Shown here piece by piece: positions 8,894 through 17,899 of a DNA stretch of 64,000 bases (within the stretch, counting starts at the first letter, position 1; each line of letters starts with the position of its first letter). Position numbers and translations under genes: made by a program. The stretch is from Fidelibacterota bacterium (lineage in GTDB: Bacteria; Fidelibacterota; UBA8477; JABMPR01), in contig JADHVL010000003.1 in NCBI GenBank assembly GCA_016784025.1, positions 62,001 through 126,000 on the forward strand, given 5' to 3'. The notes under the pieces were generated by a model. The model did not search any database, had not been told where the DNA came from, and saw only the letters and a program-made list of their open reading frames with translations.

Positions 8894-9614
8894 AAAGTTC
8901 CGTGGCCTTTTTTGTAATAGCTTGTTCCAACGCAGATATCATTTTCTTTGAGGCGAGTCTCAAATCATCCTCGCTGGGATTATCGTTTTCCATAAAGGAA
9001 TCAGGATAAATTGGTTCAAGAATATAGACGGCAATAGGAGTTGGACGCATTAAAAAATTACCTCGTGGCCAGGCTTTATGGGACCCATGTATTACTGCGG
9101 GTAAAATGGGTGTCTTTAAATCCAGGGAGAAACGGGCAGCCCCTTTTTTAAAGGGTAATATTTTGCCTGGAGTGCCTCTTGTACCCTCAGGGAAAAAGAT
9201 CAAACTGCGTTGTTTATAGTTCATAAAGGACTTGCACAATTTTATGGTGTCCTTGATTGAAAATTGACTAACCCCATTAATTTTGCGATCAATTGGAATC
9301 AGGTTCATCACCGTATTTATCAAGGTTCGTCTTGTCCAGCTATCAAACCAATAGTCTTTAGCTGCCATCATGCCAAAATGATTAAAACTTTTTTGTGCAG
9401 CAGCAGAAAGGAGCGCCACATCCATATGGCTATTGTGGTTGCTGCAAAAAATAAAGGATGAGTCGGGGATATTTTCGCGACCATGAACCTTCAGGGGTGT
9501 GTAAAATGTGAATACAGTTTTACTATAATAGTAAAATAAGGTTTTCCATATTTTATAGTAAAACGGCTGTTTCCCTACGAGGTAGGTGTATTTCGGATTG
9601 TCTAGCACATCCAT
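8883..9614 (-). CDS. 1-acyl-glycerol-3-phosphate acyltransferase family (PlsC-like)
   Basis: 243 residues with the family's catalytic HX4D motif (CSNHNSHMD) and the glycerophosphate-binding block FPEGTRG, followed by KKGAARF. These acyltransferases move an acyl group onto (lyso)phosphatidate or DHAP at the inner membrane. The gene starts 8 bases after the HMG-CoA reductase gene and runs 11 bases into the AGPS-like gene. Making the acyl-DHAP or acyl-glycerolipid used by its neighbours is a reasonable inference. Confidence 0.85.
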   Translation of the reverse strand: MDVLDNPKYTYLVGKQPFYYKIWKTLFYYYSKTVFTFYTPLKVHGRENIPDSSFIFCSNHNSHMDVALLSAAAQKSFNHFGMMAAKDYWFDSWTRRTLINTVMNLIPIDRKINGVSQFSIKDTIKLCKSFMNYKQRSLIFFPEGTRGTPGKILPFKKGAARFSLDLKTPILPAVIHGSHKAWPRGNFLMRPTPIAVYILEPIYPDSFMENDNPSEDDLRLASKKMISALEQAITKKATELYEK

Positions 9615-9622
9615 AAGGGACT

Positions 9623-10783
9623 CTATTTTCTACCATATTTCATATGTGCATCATTCCAGGTATGGGAGCCAATTGCACAGATGAGCGATATTTCTAGAGC
9701 AAGGGTAGCTGCGGCGATAATTTCCGCCAGTTTTCTGGATGAGTTTTCACCTTCTGCGCAACCTAGCAATTCCAGGTTTCTCTGCTGCATTTTCAGACGT
9801 GTACCACCACCAACAGTTCCAACGGTGAGGGAAGGTAGAGTCAATTTGAATTTGATACCATCATCTTGCTTTTCCAGCCCTAGATGTGCAATACTGTTTT
9901 CGGCAGCGCAAGCGGTGTCCTGACCAGTAGCCAGATAAATTGCAGTAATTGAATTTGAGACATGCAATCCATTTCCATGGGTGCCAGCCAGGCTTGACAC
10001 TGTGGGGAAAAATCCCCAGGAATCAAACAAGATATCTGGATCCATTTTGAGGATTCTTTTGAGAACGCTATTCTTTATTGTGGTTTCAGCATGAACAGCA
10101 TGACCTCGTCCCAGAAGCATATTTCTGCCAGAGGCTTTTTTATCACTATTAAAGTTGGATTCCAGAAAATAGTTATGGCCTGTCTCAGCCTGGATGTATT
10201 CACAAGCTACCTGGGCAGCCAGGGTAACCATGTTTTGTCCAGCGGCGTTCTTGGTGTCCAATACGAGATCCAGAACCACATAGTTTTGAACGGTAATCTG
10301 ATCAATTCTCAGGACTTTTCCATGTTTGGTTGTGCTCTCAGCCACTTCCATGATTTTGGCTTCGTTTTTTGTCACCCACTTCTGAAATTCGGCACTTTCA
10401 ATAATGTTGTCAAAAATAAATACAGGCGCCCGGGAGAGTTCCTGTCGGAAATGGCGTACTGTGGTTCCACCACTAAGAGTGGCAGCATAAATACCTCTGT
10501 TCATAGAGGCTGCAAGGGTTCCCTCCAAAGTACAAAGTGGAATCATGAAGTCACCATTTGCATAGGCACCGTTAATGTTCAGTGGTCCCACCACAGCCAT
10601 GGGTATTTTCATACTTCCCACATGGTTTTCAATGATGCCCTTCAGATCTTCCACTTCATCTGTCAGGGTATCATCAAGCTCTACACCAGTATAGTTTTTG
10701 ACCCAATCCCGTCGTGCCTGGGAGTCTTCAAGACTGTAACCCCGAGGGAGAAACGAATTGCGTCCATTGTTTATTTCAGACAT
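9623..10783 (-). CDS. Hydroxymethylglutaryl-CoA reductase family protein
   Basis: 386 residues, the length of an HMGR catalytic domain without a membrane anchor. The family blocks are present: ENHVGSMKIPMAVVGPL, TLEGTLAAS (catalytic Glu87), NSDKKASGRN (Lys215), LATGQD (Asp289), VGTVGGGT, and a late His380 in NDAHMKYGRK. The four catalytic residues of HMGR therefore appear conserved. The nucleotide-binding DAMGMN region is diverged (NAAGQNMVT). HMGR reduces HMG-CoA to mevalonate. It heads a run with PlsC-, AGPS- and SDR-like genes, and the same window holds MEP-pathway genes ispF and ispE, so its role in this organism is not obvious. Confidence 0.85.
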   Translation of the reverse strand: MSEINNGRNSFLPRGYSLEDSQARRDWVKNYTGVELDDTLTDEVEDLKGIIENHVGSMKIPMAVVGPLNINGAYANGDFMIPLCTLEGTLAASMNRGIYAATLSGGTTVRHFRQELSRAPVFIFDNIIESAEFQKWVTKNEAKIMEVAESTTKHGKVLRIDQITVQNYVVLDLVLDTKNAAGQNMVTLAAQVACEYIQAETGHNYFLESNFNSDKKASGRNMLLGRGHAVHAETTIKNSVLKRILKMDPDILFDSWGFFPTVSSLAGTHGNGLHVSNSITAIYLATGQDTACAAENSIAHLGLEKQDDGIKFKLTLPSLTVGTVGGGTRLKMQQRNLELLGCAEGENSSRKLAEIIAAATLALEISLICAIGSHTWNDAHMKYGRK

Positions 10784-10949
10784 AAATCACCCCTTTGAAA
10801 TGATAAATAAATGGTATTCTTACCTTTAGGGCACTTATATAATACTGAACAGGATAAAAACAATCATCAATATGGTGCCCAGCAGGATGCAACAAAGCGT
10901 AGTGGGAAACTAAACAACCCAAGCAAAGCGCGGGTTTTTAAAAGAAACA

Positions 10950-10977
10950 AAAAACCCCAGGAGGGCCCGGGGTTTTT
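10950..10977. terminator. Intrinsic terminator downstream of rpsU
   Basis: AAAAACCCC (10950-10958) pairs with GGGGTTTTT (10969-10977) around a 10-base loop. On the minus strand the stem ends in a T run, as needed to stop rpoD-rpsU transcripts. The U tract on both strands means it could also work in the other direction. Confidence 0.75.
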
Positions 10978-10998
10978 AATAATAACAGCGACTATTGA

Positions 10999-11190
10999 TT
11001 AATAGCGGCTGGTCTGACGACTGCGTTTGGCGGCTTTAGCCCGACGCAGACGGCGGTCTTCTGATGGCTTTAAATAGAAGGAGTTCTTCTTAACATCTTT
11101 AAGAATGCCGGCTTTCTCGTATTTCTTCTTGAAACGCCTTAGCGCTTTTTCAAAGGGTTCATCCCGTTTTACGGTAACCATTACTGACAT
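10999..11190 (-). CDS. rpsU: 30S ribosomal protein S21
   Basis: 63 residues, MSVMVTVKRDEPFEKALRRF followed by KKKYEKAGIL and a strongly basic tail RRLRRAKAAKR, matching bS21 in length and content. S21 sits near the anti-Shine-Dalgarno of 16S rRNA. AAGGAGGTGAG lies 12 bases upstream of the first ATG; a second ATG three codons in is possible. It follows rpoD after 24 bases, an association of the same two genes that also occurs in the E. coli macromolecular-synthesis operon, in a different order. Confidence 0.95.
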   Translation of the reverse strand: MSVMVTVKRDEPFEKALRRFKKKYEKAGILKDVKKNSFYLKPSEDRRLRRAKAAKRSRQTSRY

Positions 11191-11214
11191 AGTGCGATCT
11201 CACCTCCTTCTAAA

Positions 11215-12072
11215 TTAACCTAAATAGGTCTGCAGTTTGCGACTACGGGATTTATGCTGGAGACGCTTGATGGCTTTCTCCTTGATCTGACGAACACGTT
11301 CCCGCGTCAGGTTGAATTCTTCCCCAATTTCATTGAGGGTTAATGCATATTCACGATCGATACCAAAGTACATGCGGATAACTTCCCGCTCTCTATCTTT
11401 CAGAGTGTCCAGGGCTGATCGAATTTCTTTTTTTAATGAATCAGACATAAGATCGAAATCGGGAGCATCTTGATGCTCATCCTCAATCACATCCATGAGT
11501 GAATTTTTTTCTTCTTCCTGGAAAGGGGCATCCAGCGAGTGATGACGCTTGGAAATACGGATAGCGTCAGCTACTTCTTCTGGGGCCATGTCCAGCTCTT
11601 TGGCAATCTCACGCTCTGTGGGAGTTCTTTCCAGCTTTTGCTCCAAACGATCTGACGTCTTGGAAATTTTGGAAATGGTACCTACTCGGTTGAGAGGTAA
11701 ACGAACAATACGTGAATGCTCAGCCAGAGCCTGGAGAATGGATTGACGAATCCACCAAACAGCATATGAAATAAATTTGAAACCACGTGTCTCATCGAAA
11801 CGCTCAGCGGCCTTGATCAAACCAAGATTTCCCTCATTGATGAGGTCTGTCAATGGCAATCCTTGACCCTGATAATCTTTGGCCACGGAAACCACAAAAC
11901 GGAGGTTGGCTTCAGTTAATTTTTTCAGAGCAAGACGATCACCCTGCTTGACCCTCTGGGCCAGCGAGATCTCATCTTTTGGATCCAGCGGTTCATATTG
12001 ACCAATTTCCTCAAGATACTTACTGAGGCTGCGATTTGTGTCTCCACCGATCCTTTTAACTTTTTTAGCCAT
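11215..12072 (-). CDS. rpoD: RNA polymerase primary sigma factor (RpoD/SigA)
   Basis: 285 residues. Region 1.2 is [15 protein letters not shown]. Region 2 has [20 protein letters not shown] and the -10 recognition helix [13 protein letters not shown]. Region 3 follows, and region 4 ends with [20 protein letters not shown] and [14 protein letters not shown]. Region 1.1 is absent, as in the short primary sigma factors of Bacteroidetes and relatives. Its place beside rpsU supports the housekeeping rather than a stress role. Confidence 0.93.
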   Translation of the reverse strand: MAKKVKRIGGDTNRSLSKYLEEIGQYEPLDPKDEISLAQRVKQGDRLALKKLTEANLRFVVSVAKDYQGQGLPLTDLINEGNLGLIKAAERFDETRGFKFISYAVWWIRQSILQALAEHSRIVRLPLNRVGTISKISKTSDRLEQKLERTPTEREIAKELDMAPEEVADAIRISKRHHSLDAPFQEEEKNSLMDVIEDEHQDAPDFDLMSDSLKKEIRSALDTLKDREREVIRMYFGIDREYALTLNEIGEEFNLTRERVRQIKEKAIKRLQHKSRSRKLQTYLG

Positions 12073-12399
12073 AGGCTCCTTCCGTTACTGCTTTGACCGC
12101 AATTGATGCAAAGCCAGCGAAATTAATTTTAACCCCTACACCTGTCAAGGGATAAGGACGCTTTAATTAGATTAAAAAAAGGAGCTAAAGTGACAAAAAT
12201 ATTATGATTTAAGTTTATTATCTCAATTCTGGGTAAATGGCTCAAGAATGTTAATTTGACCCTCTTTTTTGTATACGTTGGGCAGGGTTTCGAGTTTGTC
12301 GAAAGGTCACTCCACATATGAATTATCGACACAGATACATTCGAGCTTTCCCCTGGGGAGGCACAGAGAAAGGCATTAGGGGTCAGAGGAGTCACACAA
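12073..12399. other. Divergent intergenic region, no gene seen
   Basis: 327 bases between rpoD (minus) and the methyltransferase gene (plus). It must hold the promoter of rpoD-rpsU, but I cannot assign -10 and -35 boxes with confidence for this lineage. An A-rich stretch at 12173-12185 and several T-rich blocks occur; no inverted repeat stands out. Confidence 0.5.
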
Positions 12400-13038
12400 T
12401 TGGATAAACTGCCAGTGGAAACCCAGGCACAAAATCATTTTTATGATGGTTGGATATACAGGAACCTTTTGGATCCCTCTCTCAGGGGTATTCGAATAAG
12501 AATTTCACGACTCATCCCTGAAAACAGTACTGTACTTGATGTGGGTTGTGGAACTGGTGATCAATTGTTTTTCATCTCAAAACAAATAGAATCTGGCCTG
12601 GGTGTAGAATTGTCTGGAGCCATGATTAATACCTGTGAGGAGCAGGCTGGCCTGAGAAAAATCAAAAACTGTAAATTTTTGTTGGCTGATGCCAGTAACC
12701 TGGCGAATCTGGAGAACCAATCTTTTGACTACGCCATCACAAGCATGGTTATCCATGAAATGCCTGAAGAAGTCCGCATCCCTGTGCTTAAAGAAATGAT
12801 GCGGATTGGGAAGCAGCTTATTCTGGTGGATTGGATTTATCCCCAGCCGAAATTGATAAAGAAGTTCAGCACTCACCTGGTTGAACGAATTGCTGGCAAA
12901 GAACACTATGCTGGTTTTCGTTCGTTTATGGGACAGGGCGGAATGCCGGCACTTATAAAGACCCTTGGGCTTGATGTGATTGAAACCCAAATTACAGGCA
13001 AGGGCACCATTCAATTGTGGGTATGCAGAACCCCATAA
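12400..13038 (+). CDS. Class I SAM-dependent methyltransferase
   Basis: 212 residues. SAM-binding motif I is VLDVGCGTGDQ (about residues 45-55), the acidic end of strand 2 is GVELSGAM, and motif II is LADASNLANL. The fold is the UbiE/type-11 methyltransferase kind. The start is a TTG at 12400 with AGAGGAG about 9 bases upstream; no ATG gives a full domain. The substrate (small molecule, quinone or lipid) cannot be told. It is separated from the next gene by about 80 bases. Confidence 0.8.
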   Translation: MDKLPVETQAQNHFYDGWIYRNLLDPSLRGIRIRISRLIPENSTVLDVGCGTGDQLFFISKQIESGLGVELSGAMINTCEEQAGLRKIKNCKFLLADASNLANLENQSFDYAITSMVIHEMPEEVRIPVLKEMMRIGKQLILVDWIYPQPKLIKKFSTHLVERIAGKEHYAGFRSFMGQGGMPALIKTLGLDVIETQITGKGTIQLWVCRTP

Positions 13039-13121
13039 GAAACATTAGGGTGTATATTCGGTATAACAGATCAGTTATGATTGCCAAAGCTGGGTTACAA
13101 ATTTCAAAACGGGGGATCAAA

Positions 13122-15329
13122 ATGAAACGTCTACTTCTAGCACTTCTAGTTCTTGCCATGCCACTCATGTCAGCTTCCACTGGTGGTATTAAAGGGCGGG
13201 TAACCGATGCCAAGACTGGTGAGTCTCTTGTTGGTGTGAATGTGATCATAGAAAAGCATAATCTGGGTGCTTCAACAGACCGTAAAGGCAATTATAAAAT
13301 AATCAATATTCCTGAAGGTCTTTACACGGTTTCCGCCACCATGATTGGCTATACCCCTGAGTCAGTTAAAAAGGTGAAAGTAAAAGCCGGAAAAATAAAG
13401 AAAGTAAATTTTAAACTGAAGGCTCAAAAGATAAAGGGAGAATCGGTCACAGTCACAGCCACGAGACCACTGGATACCAAGGGTAGAACCTCATCAAAAA
13501 GCACAGGGTCATCCTCAGAAGTGATGACAGGCAGCTCTTCAGGCAAAAAACCAGCGAAAAAAGATAGTGAAGATACACCACCACCAAAACCGGGGAGGTT
13601 GACAAGACCTCGACCTTCCATACCTGTTGAAAGTGAAGAAACTGGAAGTTTGGACGAGGAACCGACCCATGATCTTTTTGATGCACCTGAATCAGGTGGT
13701 CATGCCCCTCCTCCACCTGCTTCGGACAGGACTAGTTTTATGGTCACCCCTTCTGATGGTAAAGCCAAACCTACATCTAGACCAGCGCCCCCGCAATCAG
13801 GAGGTTTGAAGGCAGGCTTTGCCGATGACAATCAGCAATTCAATTATTTTCTGAATTTTTTAAATCAATACAGATCATCAGTGAACAGCTATAGCTATGA
13901 TATAAGCGAGCGTATTCATTTGATGTTGGAAGACAAAGATGGCAAAAGCCTCCCTAATGTGAACATAAAGATTTTTGATGGTAAAGAGAGTCGACTTCTG
14001 GATGAGGGCAAAACTTATGCGGATGGTTCTTACTTTTTCTATCCCTCTGAAGTTGCAGCCAAAGACAAAACCTTTTATGTCGGTTACACTGTGAATGACG
14101 TTTATCAGACTGTAATGGTAAAACGCTATGGACCTCGTAAAATTACTATTCAGGGAGAAAAATCACGAGACCTGCAACCAGGTGTGCCGGTGGATATCGT
14201 TTTTATCCTGGATACCACTGGAAGCATGGGAGAGGAAATTAAACGTCTCATCGCTACCATAGATTTGATCCATATGAATCTATCCGCCCTTTCGAGTAAG
14301 GCGCTGATTCGATTTGGGATGGTGCTTTATCGAGATAAAGATGACAAATATCGCACAAAAGTGGTGCCACTTACTGCTGACATTGATGAATTTCGTGGAG
14401 CCCTGGAAGAGGTGAGAGCTGGTGGAGGTGGTGATACGCCTGAAGATTTACAGACAGCTTTACATAAGGCCATGCGGAATGTGGACTGGAATGAGGATGG
14501 TCTGCGCCTGGGCTTTGTCATTACTGATGCATCAGCACATCTGGACTACGGACAGAGATATACCTACATCTCAGCTGCCCTGGAAGCCAAAAAGAAAGGT
14601 ATCAAATTATTCACCGTGGGAACCGGCGGTCTTGGTTTGCGAGGTGAGTATGTGCTGCGGCAGATTTCTCAACTTACTTATGCCAAATATCTATTTTTAA
14701 CCTATGGAAAAGAGACTGGTGAAAATACAGGTGGAGTGACTGGTAGTGTGAGTCATCATACAGGATCCAACTATCAAACCGATAAACTGGAAGCCATTAT
14801 CATGCGACTGGCCAAAGAGGAAATCTCTAATTTTACCGATGATCCTCTGGAAATCGATGATGGCTACTTTGAAGCTGAGAAGGTGGACCATGAATCCAGA
14901 GAGGAAACCCTGTCGAAGCTCTTCAAGGATGCAATTTCCAACCTAATCGATTACTCCACACTCAAGATTGAGGACTCCAGGAGACTGGGAGTCCTGCCGA
15001 TCCACCCAAAAACAGAACATTCTGGGCTGAGTGCTGAATATTTCCAGGAACAGGTTCAGTTATCAGTGGCACAAAACAATCAGTTTATCCTCATTGCCCG
15101 CAAGGACCTCCAGGCCGTTCTGGAAGAACAAAAACTACAGCTGTCAGGTCTTCTGACAGAGGCACAGACCACTAAAATTGGGGAGCTATTGGGAGCAGAG
15201 CTTCTTCTGGCAGGCGAGCTTTATGAAAAGGAGGAAAGTTATGATCTTTTTCTCAAATTGCTGCGGGTGGAAACAGCTGAAATACTGGCTGTGACCAAGA
15301 TTATCATTGATAAGGATCTGGGGCTTTAG
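13122..15329 (+). CDS. Exported fusion: carboxypeptidase-regulatory domain, VWA domain, CsgG/FlgO-like domain
   Basis: 735 residues. After the signal peptide (MKRLLLALLVLAMPLMSAS) there is a CarboxypepD-regulatory domain (about 22-105), then a Pro/Ser-rich linker (118-235). A von Willebrand A domain begins near 353 with an intact MIDAS start, FILDTTGSMGEE. The last 125 or so residues (VAQNNQFILIARKDLQAVLE, then IGELLGAELLLAGELYEKE) resemble the CsgG/LpoB/FlgO fold of outer-membrane assembly proteins. The ATG at 13122 follows GGGGGA; an upstream in-frame frame would lack a signal peptide. It is probably a periplasmic or surface adhesion or assembly protein, perhaps working with the TonB receptor 157 bases downstream. 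The domain calls come from pattern recognition, and the C-terminal one is the least certain. Confidence 0.75.
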   Translation: MKRLLLALLVLAMPLMSASTGGIKGRVTDAKTGESLVGVNVIIEKHNLGASTDRKGNYKIINIPEGLYTVSATMIGYTPESVKKVKVKAGKIKKVNFKLKAQKIKGESVTVTATRPLDTKGRTSSKSTGSSSEVMTGSSSGKKPAKKDSEDTPPPKPGRLTRPRPSIPVESEETGSLDEEPTHDLFDAPESGGHAPPPPASDRTSFMVTPSDGKAKPTSRPAPPQSGGLKAGFADDNQQFNYFLNFLNQYRSSVNSYSYDISERIHLMLEDKDGKSLPNVNIKIFDGKESRLLDEGKTYADGSYFFYPSEVAAKDKTFYVGYTVNDVYQTVMVKRYGPRKITIQGEKSRDLQPGVPVDIVFILDTTGSMGEEIKRLIATIDLIHMNLSALSSKALIRFGMVLYRDKDDKYRTKVVPLTADIDEFRGALEEVRAGGGGDTPEDLQTALHKAMRNVDWNEDGLRLGFVITDASAHLDYGQRYTYISAALEAKKKGIKLFTVGTGGLGLRGEYVLRQISQLTYAKYLFLTYGKETGENTGGVTGSVSHHTGSNYQTDKLEAIIMRLAKEEISNFTDDPLEIDDGYFEAEKVDHESREETLSKLFKDAISNLIDYSTLKIEDSRRLGVLPIHPKTEHSGLSAEYFQEQVQLSVAQNNQFILIARKDLQAVLEEQKLQLSGLLTEAQTTKIGELLGAELLLAGELYEKEESYDLFLKLLRVETAEILAVTKIIIDKDLGL

Positions 15330-15422
15330 CCAGAGAAAACCTATAGCCATGCAGGAAATGTATAGGAATTATATCATTATTATATAACCCCAACCCCTCT
15401 ACAGCTTCAAAATCTGTCATGA

Positions 15423-15444
15423 GTACCATTTCTTTAAATGGTAC
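15423..15444. promoter_or_regulatory. 9-bp hairpin/operator-like palindrome upstream of TonB receptor
   Basis: GTACCATTT (15423-15431) and AAATGGTAC (15436-15444) are perfect reverse complements with a 4-base CTTT spacer. It lies 43 bases before the receptor's ATG. No T run follows, so an operator or a 5'-UTR hairpin is likelier than a terminator. Confidence 0.45.
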
Positions 15445-15486
15445 AGAGTTTGGCACTATGTCGCGCAAAAGCGGAAGGATGCGACC

Positions 15487-17874
15487 ATGTTCAAACTCAA
15501 CAGTGCTGACTCAAATCAACGATTTCTAGGTTTTCCTCTCTTCACAAATATGCTTATTCTTGTGTGTTCCATTTCCCTGGCATGGGCTCAACCCCTTACT
15601 CAAACTATCAAAGGAAAAGTGTTAGATCAGGACACTCAAGAACCATTAATTGGAGCAAATGTAATTGTGCTTGGAATTGAGCCTGTAAGGGGGGCAACCA
15701 CGGATCAAAATGGACTTTTCTGGATAGACCGAATCCCTGTGGGCCGCTACGATCTAAAAACCAGCTATATCGGTTTTGAACCACAGGTCTTGCCGGAAAT
15801 ATTGGTTAGTTCAGCCAAAGAAGTCGTGGTGAACTTCCAGCTTGTCCAATCCATCTTGGAAACCGAACAGGTTATCGTTGAGGGCACAACCAGCAAGGAA
15901 ATCCCTCAAAACTCAATGGCTGTGGTCAGTGCCAGGACCTTTACCGTTGAAGAGGCGCGCAGATATGCAGGGGGGATGGATGATCCTGCCCGCCTGGCGT
16001 CTTCTTTTGCTGGGGTATCTACGGGTGCTGCCCAGGACAATGCCATTATCGTTAGAGGAAATTCTGCCAAGGGCTTGTTGTGGCAGGTAGAGGGTGTTCG
16101 TGTTCCCAGTCCCAATCATTTTCCCGATATAAATGTGGCAGGGGGCGGATTTGTTTCTGTCTTGAGCAGTCATGTCCTGGGAAATTCAGATTTTTATACA
16201 GGGGCATTTCCGGCGGAGTATGGTAACGCCCTGGCAGGTGTGTTTGACATGAAATTACGCGAGGGGAATACTGAAACTACTGAGTACACATTTCAAGCCG
16301 GAGTCCTGGGTATAGATGCTGCTGCTGAAGGACCCATCCCCGGTAGTGAGAAAGCATCTTACCTTTTCAATTATCGCTATTCAACTTTTGCTCTGATCAA
16401 GGGGCTCATACCTTCTGAACAGATTCCAGAATATACTGATTATGCTTTCAAGTTTGTCCTGCCAACAAAGAACTTTGGAAAGTTTTCTATATGGGGTCTC
16501 GGATCAAATGATTTAAATGCCGAACCTGAGGAGGCTGACTCAAGTTTATGGACAGTTCCATGGGATAGGGTATCCTATGATTTAGAGATGGGAATGGATG
16601 TGTTGGGTCTTACCCATAAATATCTGGCAACCCAAAACACTTATATTAATACAAATATTGTTCGGACTGAGCAGCATTCCGCGATGAATATGTATCGTCT
16701 TAATGATGAGCTCATCCTTCAAGATAATTATTTGGCGGAGAACAAGTCTGGGACCGTGACTCTATCCTCCTATGTCAATACACGATTCAGCCGGAGACAC
16801 ACCAATCGCACCGGTGTCATTTTTGACAGATTGAATTACCATTTTGACCAGCAAGCAGCTCTAGACAATACCTTGCCGTTGACAAGGCTGGTTGATCAAA
16901 ACGATGTGGCTTACCTGACACAGGTATATTCTCAATCTCGCTTTGGGTTGAGCCCAAAACTTGAACTCAATACAGGGGTACACATTCAACATTTTAGTGT
17001 AAATGATGAGATGACAATTGAACCCAGGCTAGGTGTGACCTGGAAGATTGACCCTACTCGTTTCCTGAGTCTTGGATATGGTGATCACAGTCAAATGGAG
17101 GAGCTTAGGGTTTATTTTATTGAGCAATTCAAGAATGGTGTAACCATAAAACCCAATCAGAATTTGGGTCTATCAAAAGCTCATCACCTTGTTCTGGCAT
17201 ACCAGCAGAAGTTATCACTGAACACAATTATTAAAGTCGAGCCGTATATTCAACTCGCTTATAACGTCCCTGTTATTCAGGACAGCTCATTTTCAATGTT
17301 GAATTTTACACAGGATCTCAGCTTTAATAGTCCCCTGGTGAATGACGGGCTTGGCCATAACTATGGTTTAGATGTGACTTTGGAAAGATACTTGAGCAAT
17401 AACATGTATTTTCTGATAACTGCCTCAATGTTTGAATCCAAATACACAGGGGGTGATGGAATAGAACGGGAAACACGATATGCCACGAAATATGTAGTGA
17501 ATGGATTAATGGGGAAAGAATACCTGTTGGGCAGAACAAAGGAAAACATATTGGGTCTAAATTTTAAACTGAAAGTGGCAGGGGGCGCCAGAAGGTCACC
17601 CACTGATATCCTAAAAACGATAGCTGCTCAAGAGATCATTTCAGATGAATCCCGTGCTTTTGAAGAACAGGATACTGACAAAGCAATGCTGGATATCAGT
17701 GTCACCTTCCGCAAGAACAAAGCGAAGTATTCAAGCGTGTGGGCTCTACAGCTGATGAACGCTCTGGGCAGTCCAACAGCCTCATGTTATGAATTTGACT
17801 ATGAATTAGGCCAGGTTCAATTGGTTGAAGAGGTGATCGTTGTTCCTTCTCTCAGTTACAAGATAGAGTTTTAA
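15487..17874 (+). CDS. TonB-dependent receptor with N-terminal carboxypeptidase-regulatory domain
   Basis: 795 residues. There is a signal peptide up to about AWAQP. A CarboxypepD-regulatory domain follows (TIKGKVLDQDTQEPLIGANV, about 38-120). Then comes a plug domain (VVSARTFTVEEARRYAGGMD, DNAIIVRGNSAKGLLWQVEG) and a beta-barrel ending in SLSYKIEF with a C-terminal Phe, as usual for outer-membrane proteins. These receptors import or handle ligands with TonB energy. The ligand is unknown. GGAAGGATG lies before the ATG. The receptor sits between the VWA fusion gene and acpH. Confidence 0.88.
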   Translation: MFKLNSADSNQRFLGFPLFTNMLILVCSISLAWAQPLTQTIKGKVLDQDTQEPLIGANVIVLGIEPVRGATTDQNGLFWIDRIPVGRYDLKTSYIGFEPQVLPEILVSSAKEVVVNFQLVQSILETEQVIVEGTTSKEIPQNSMAVVSARTFTVEEARRYAGGMDDPARLASSFAGVSTGAAQDNAIIVRGNSAKGLLWQVEGVRVPSPNHFPDINVAGGGFVSVLSSHVLGNSDFYTGAFPAEYGNALAGVFDMKLREGNTETTEYTFQAGVLGIDAAAEGPIPGSEKASYLFNYRYSTFALIKGLIPSEQIPEYTDYAFKFVLPTKNFGKFSIWGLGSNDLNAEPEEADSSLWTVPWDRVSYDLEMGMDVLGLTHKYLATQNTYINTNIVRTEQHSAMNMYRLNDELILQDNYLAENKSGTVTLSSYVNTRFSRRHTNRTGVIFDRLNYHFDQQAALDNTLPLTRLVDQNDVAYLTQVYSQSRFGLSPKLELNTGVHIQHFSVNDEMTIEPRLGVTWKIDPTRFLSLGYGDHSQMEELRVYFIEQFKNGVTIKPNQNLGLSKAHHLVLAYQQKLSLNTIIKVEPYIQLAYNVPVIQDSSFSMLNFTQDLSFNSPLVNDGLGHNYGLDVTLERYLSNNMYFLITASMFESKYTGGDGIERETRYATKYVVNGLMGKEYLLGRTKENILGLNFKLKVAGGARRSPTDILKTIAAQEIISDESRAFEEQDTDKAMLDISVTFRKNKAKYSSVWALQLMNALGSPTASCYEFDYELGQVQLVEEVIVVPSLSYKIEF

Positions 17875-17899
17875 ACAGAGAAAATTCGTATTAGACTGG

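Noticed and set aside
10091-10798. 235-codon open frame opposite the HMG-CoA reductase gene
   Set aside because: It lies wholly antisense to a well-supported gene, has no family features and no ribosome site of note.
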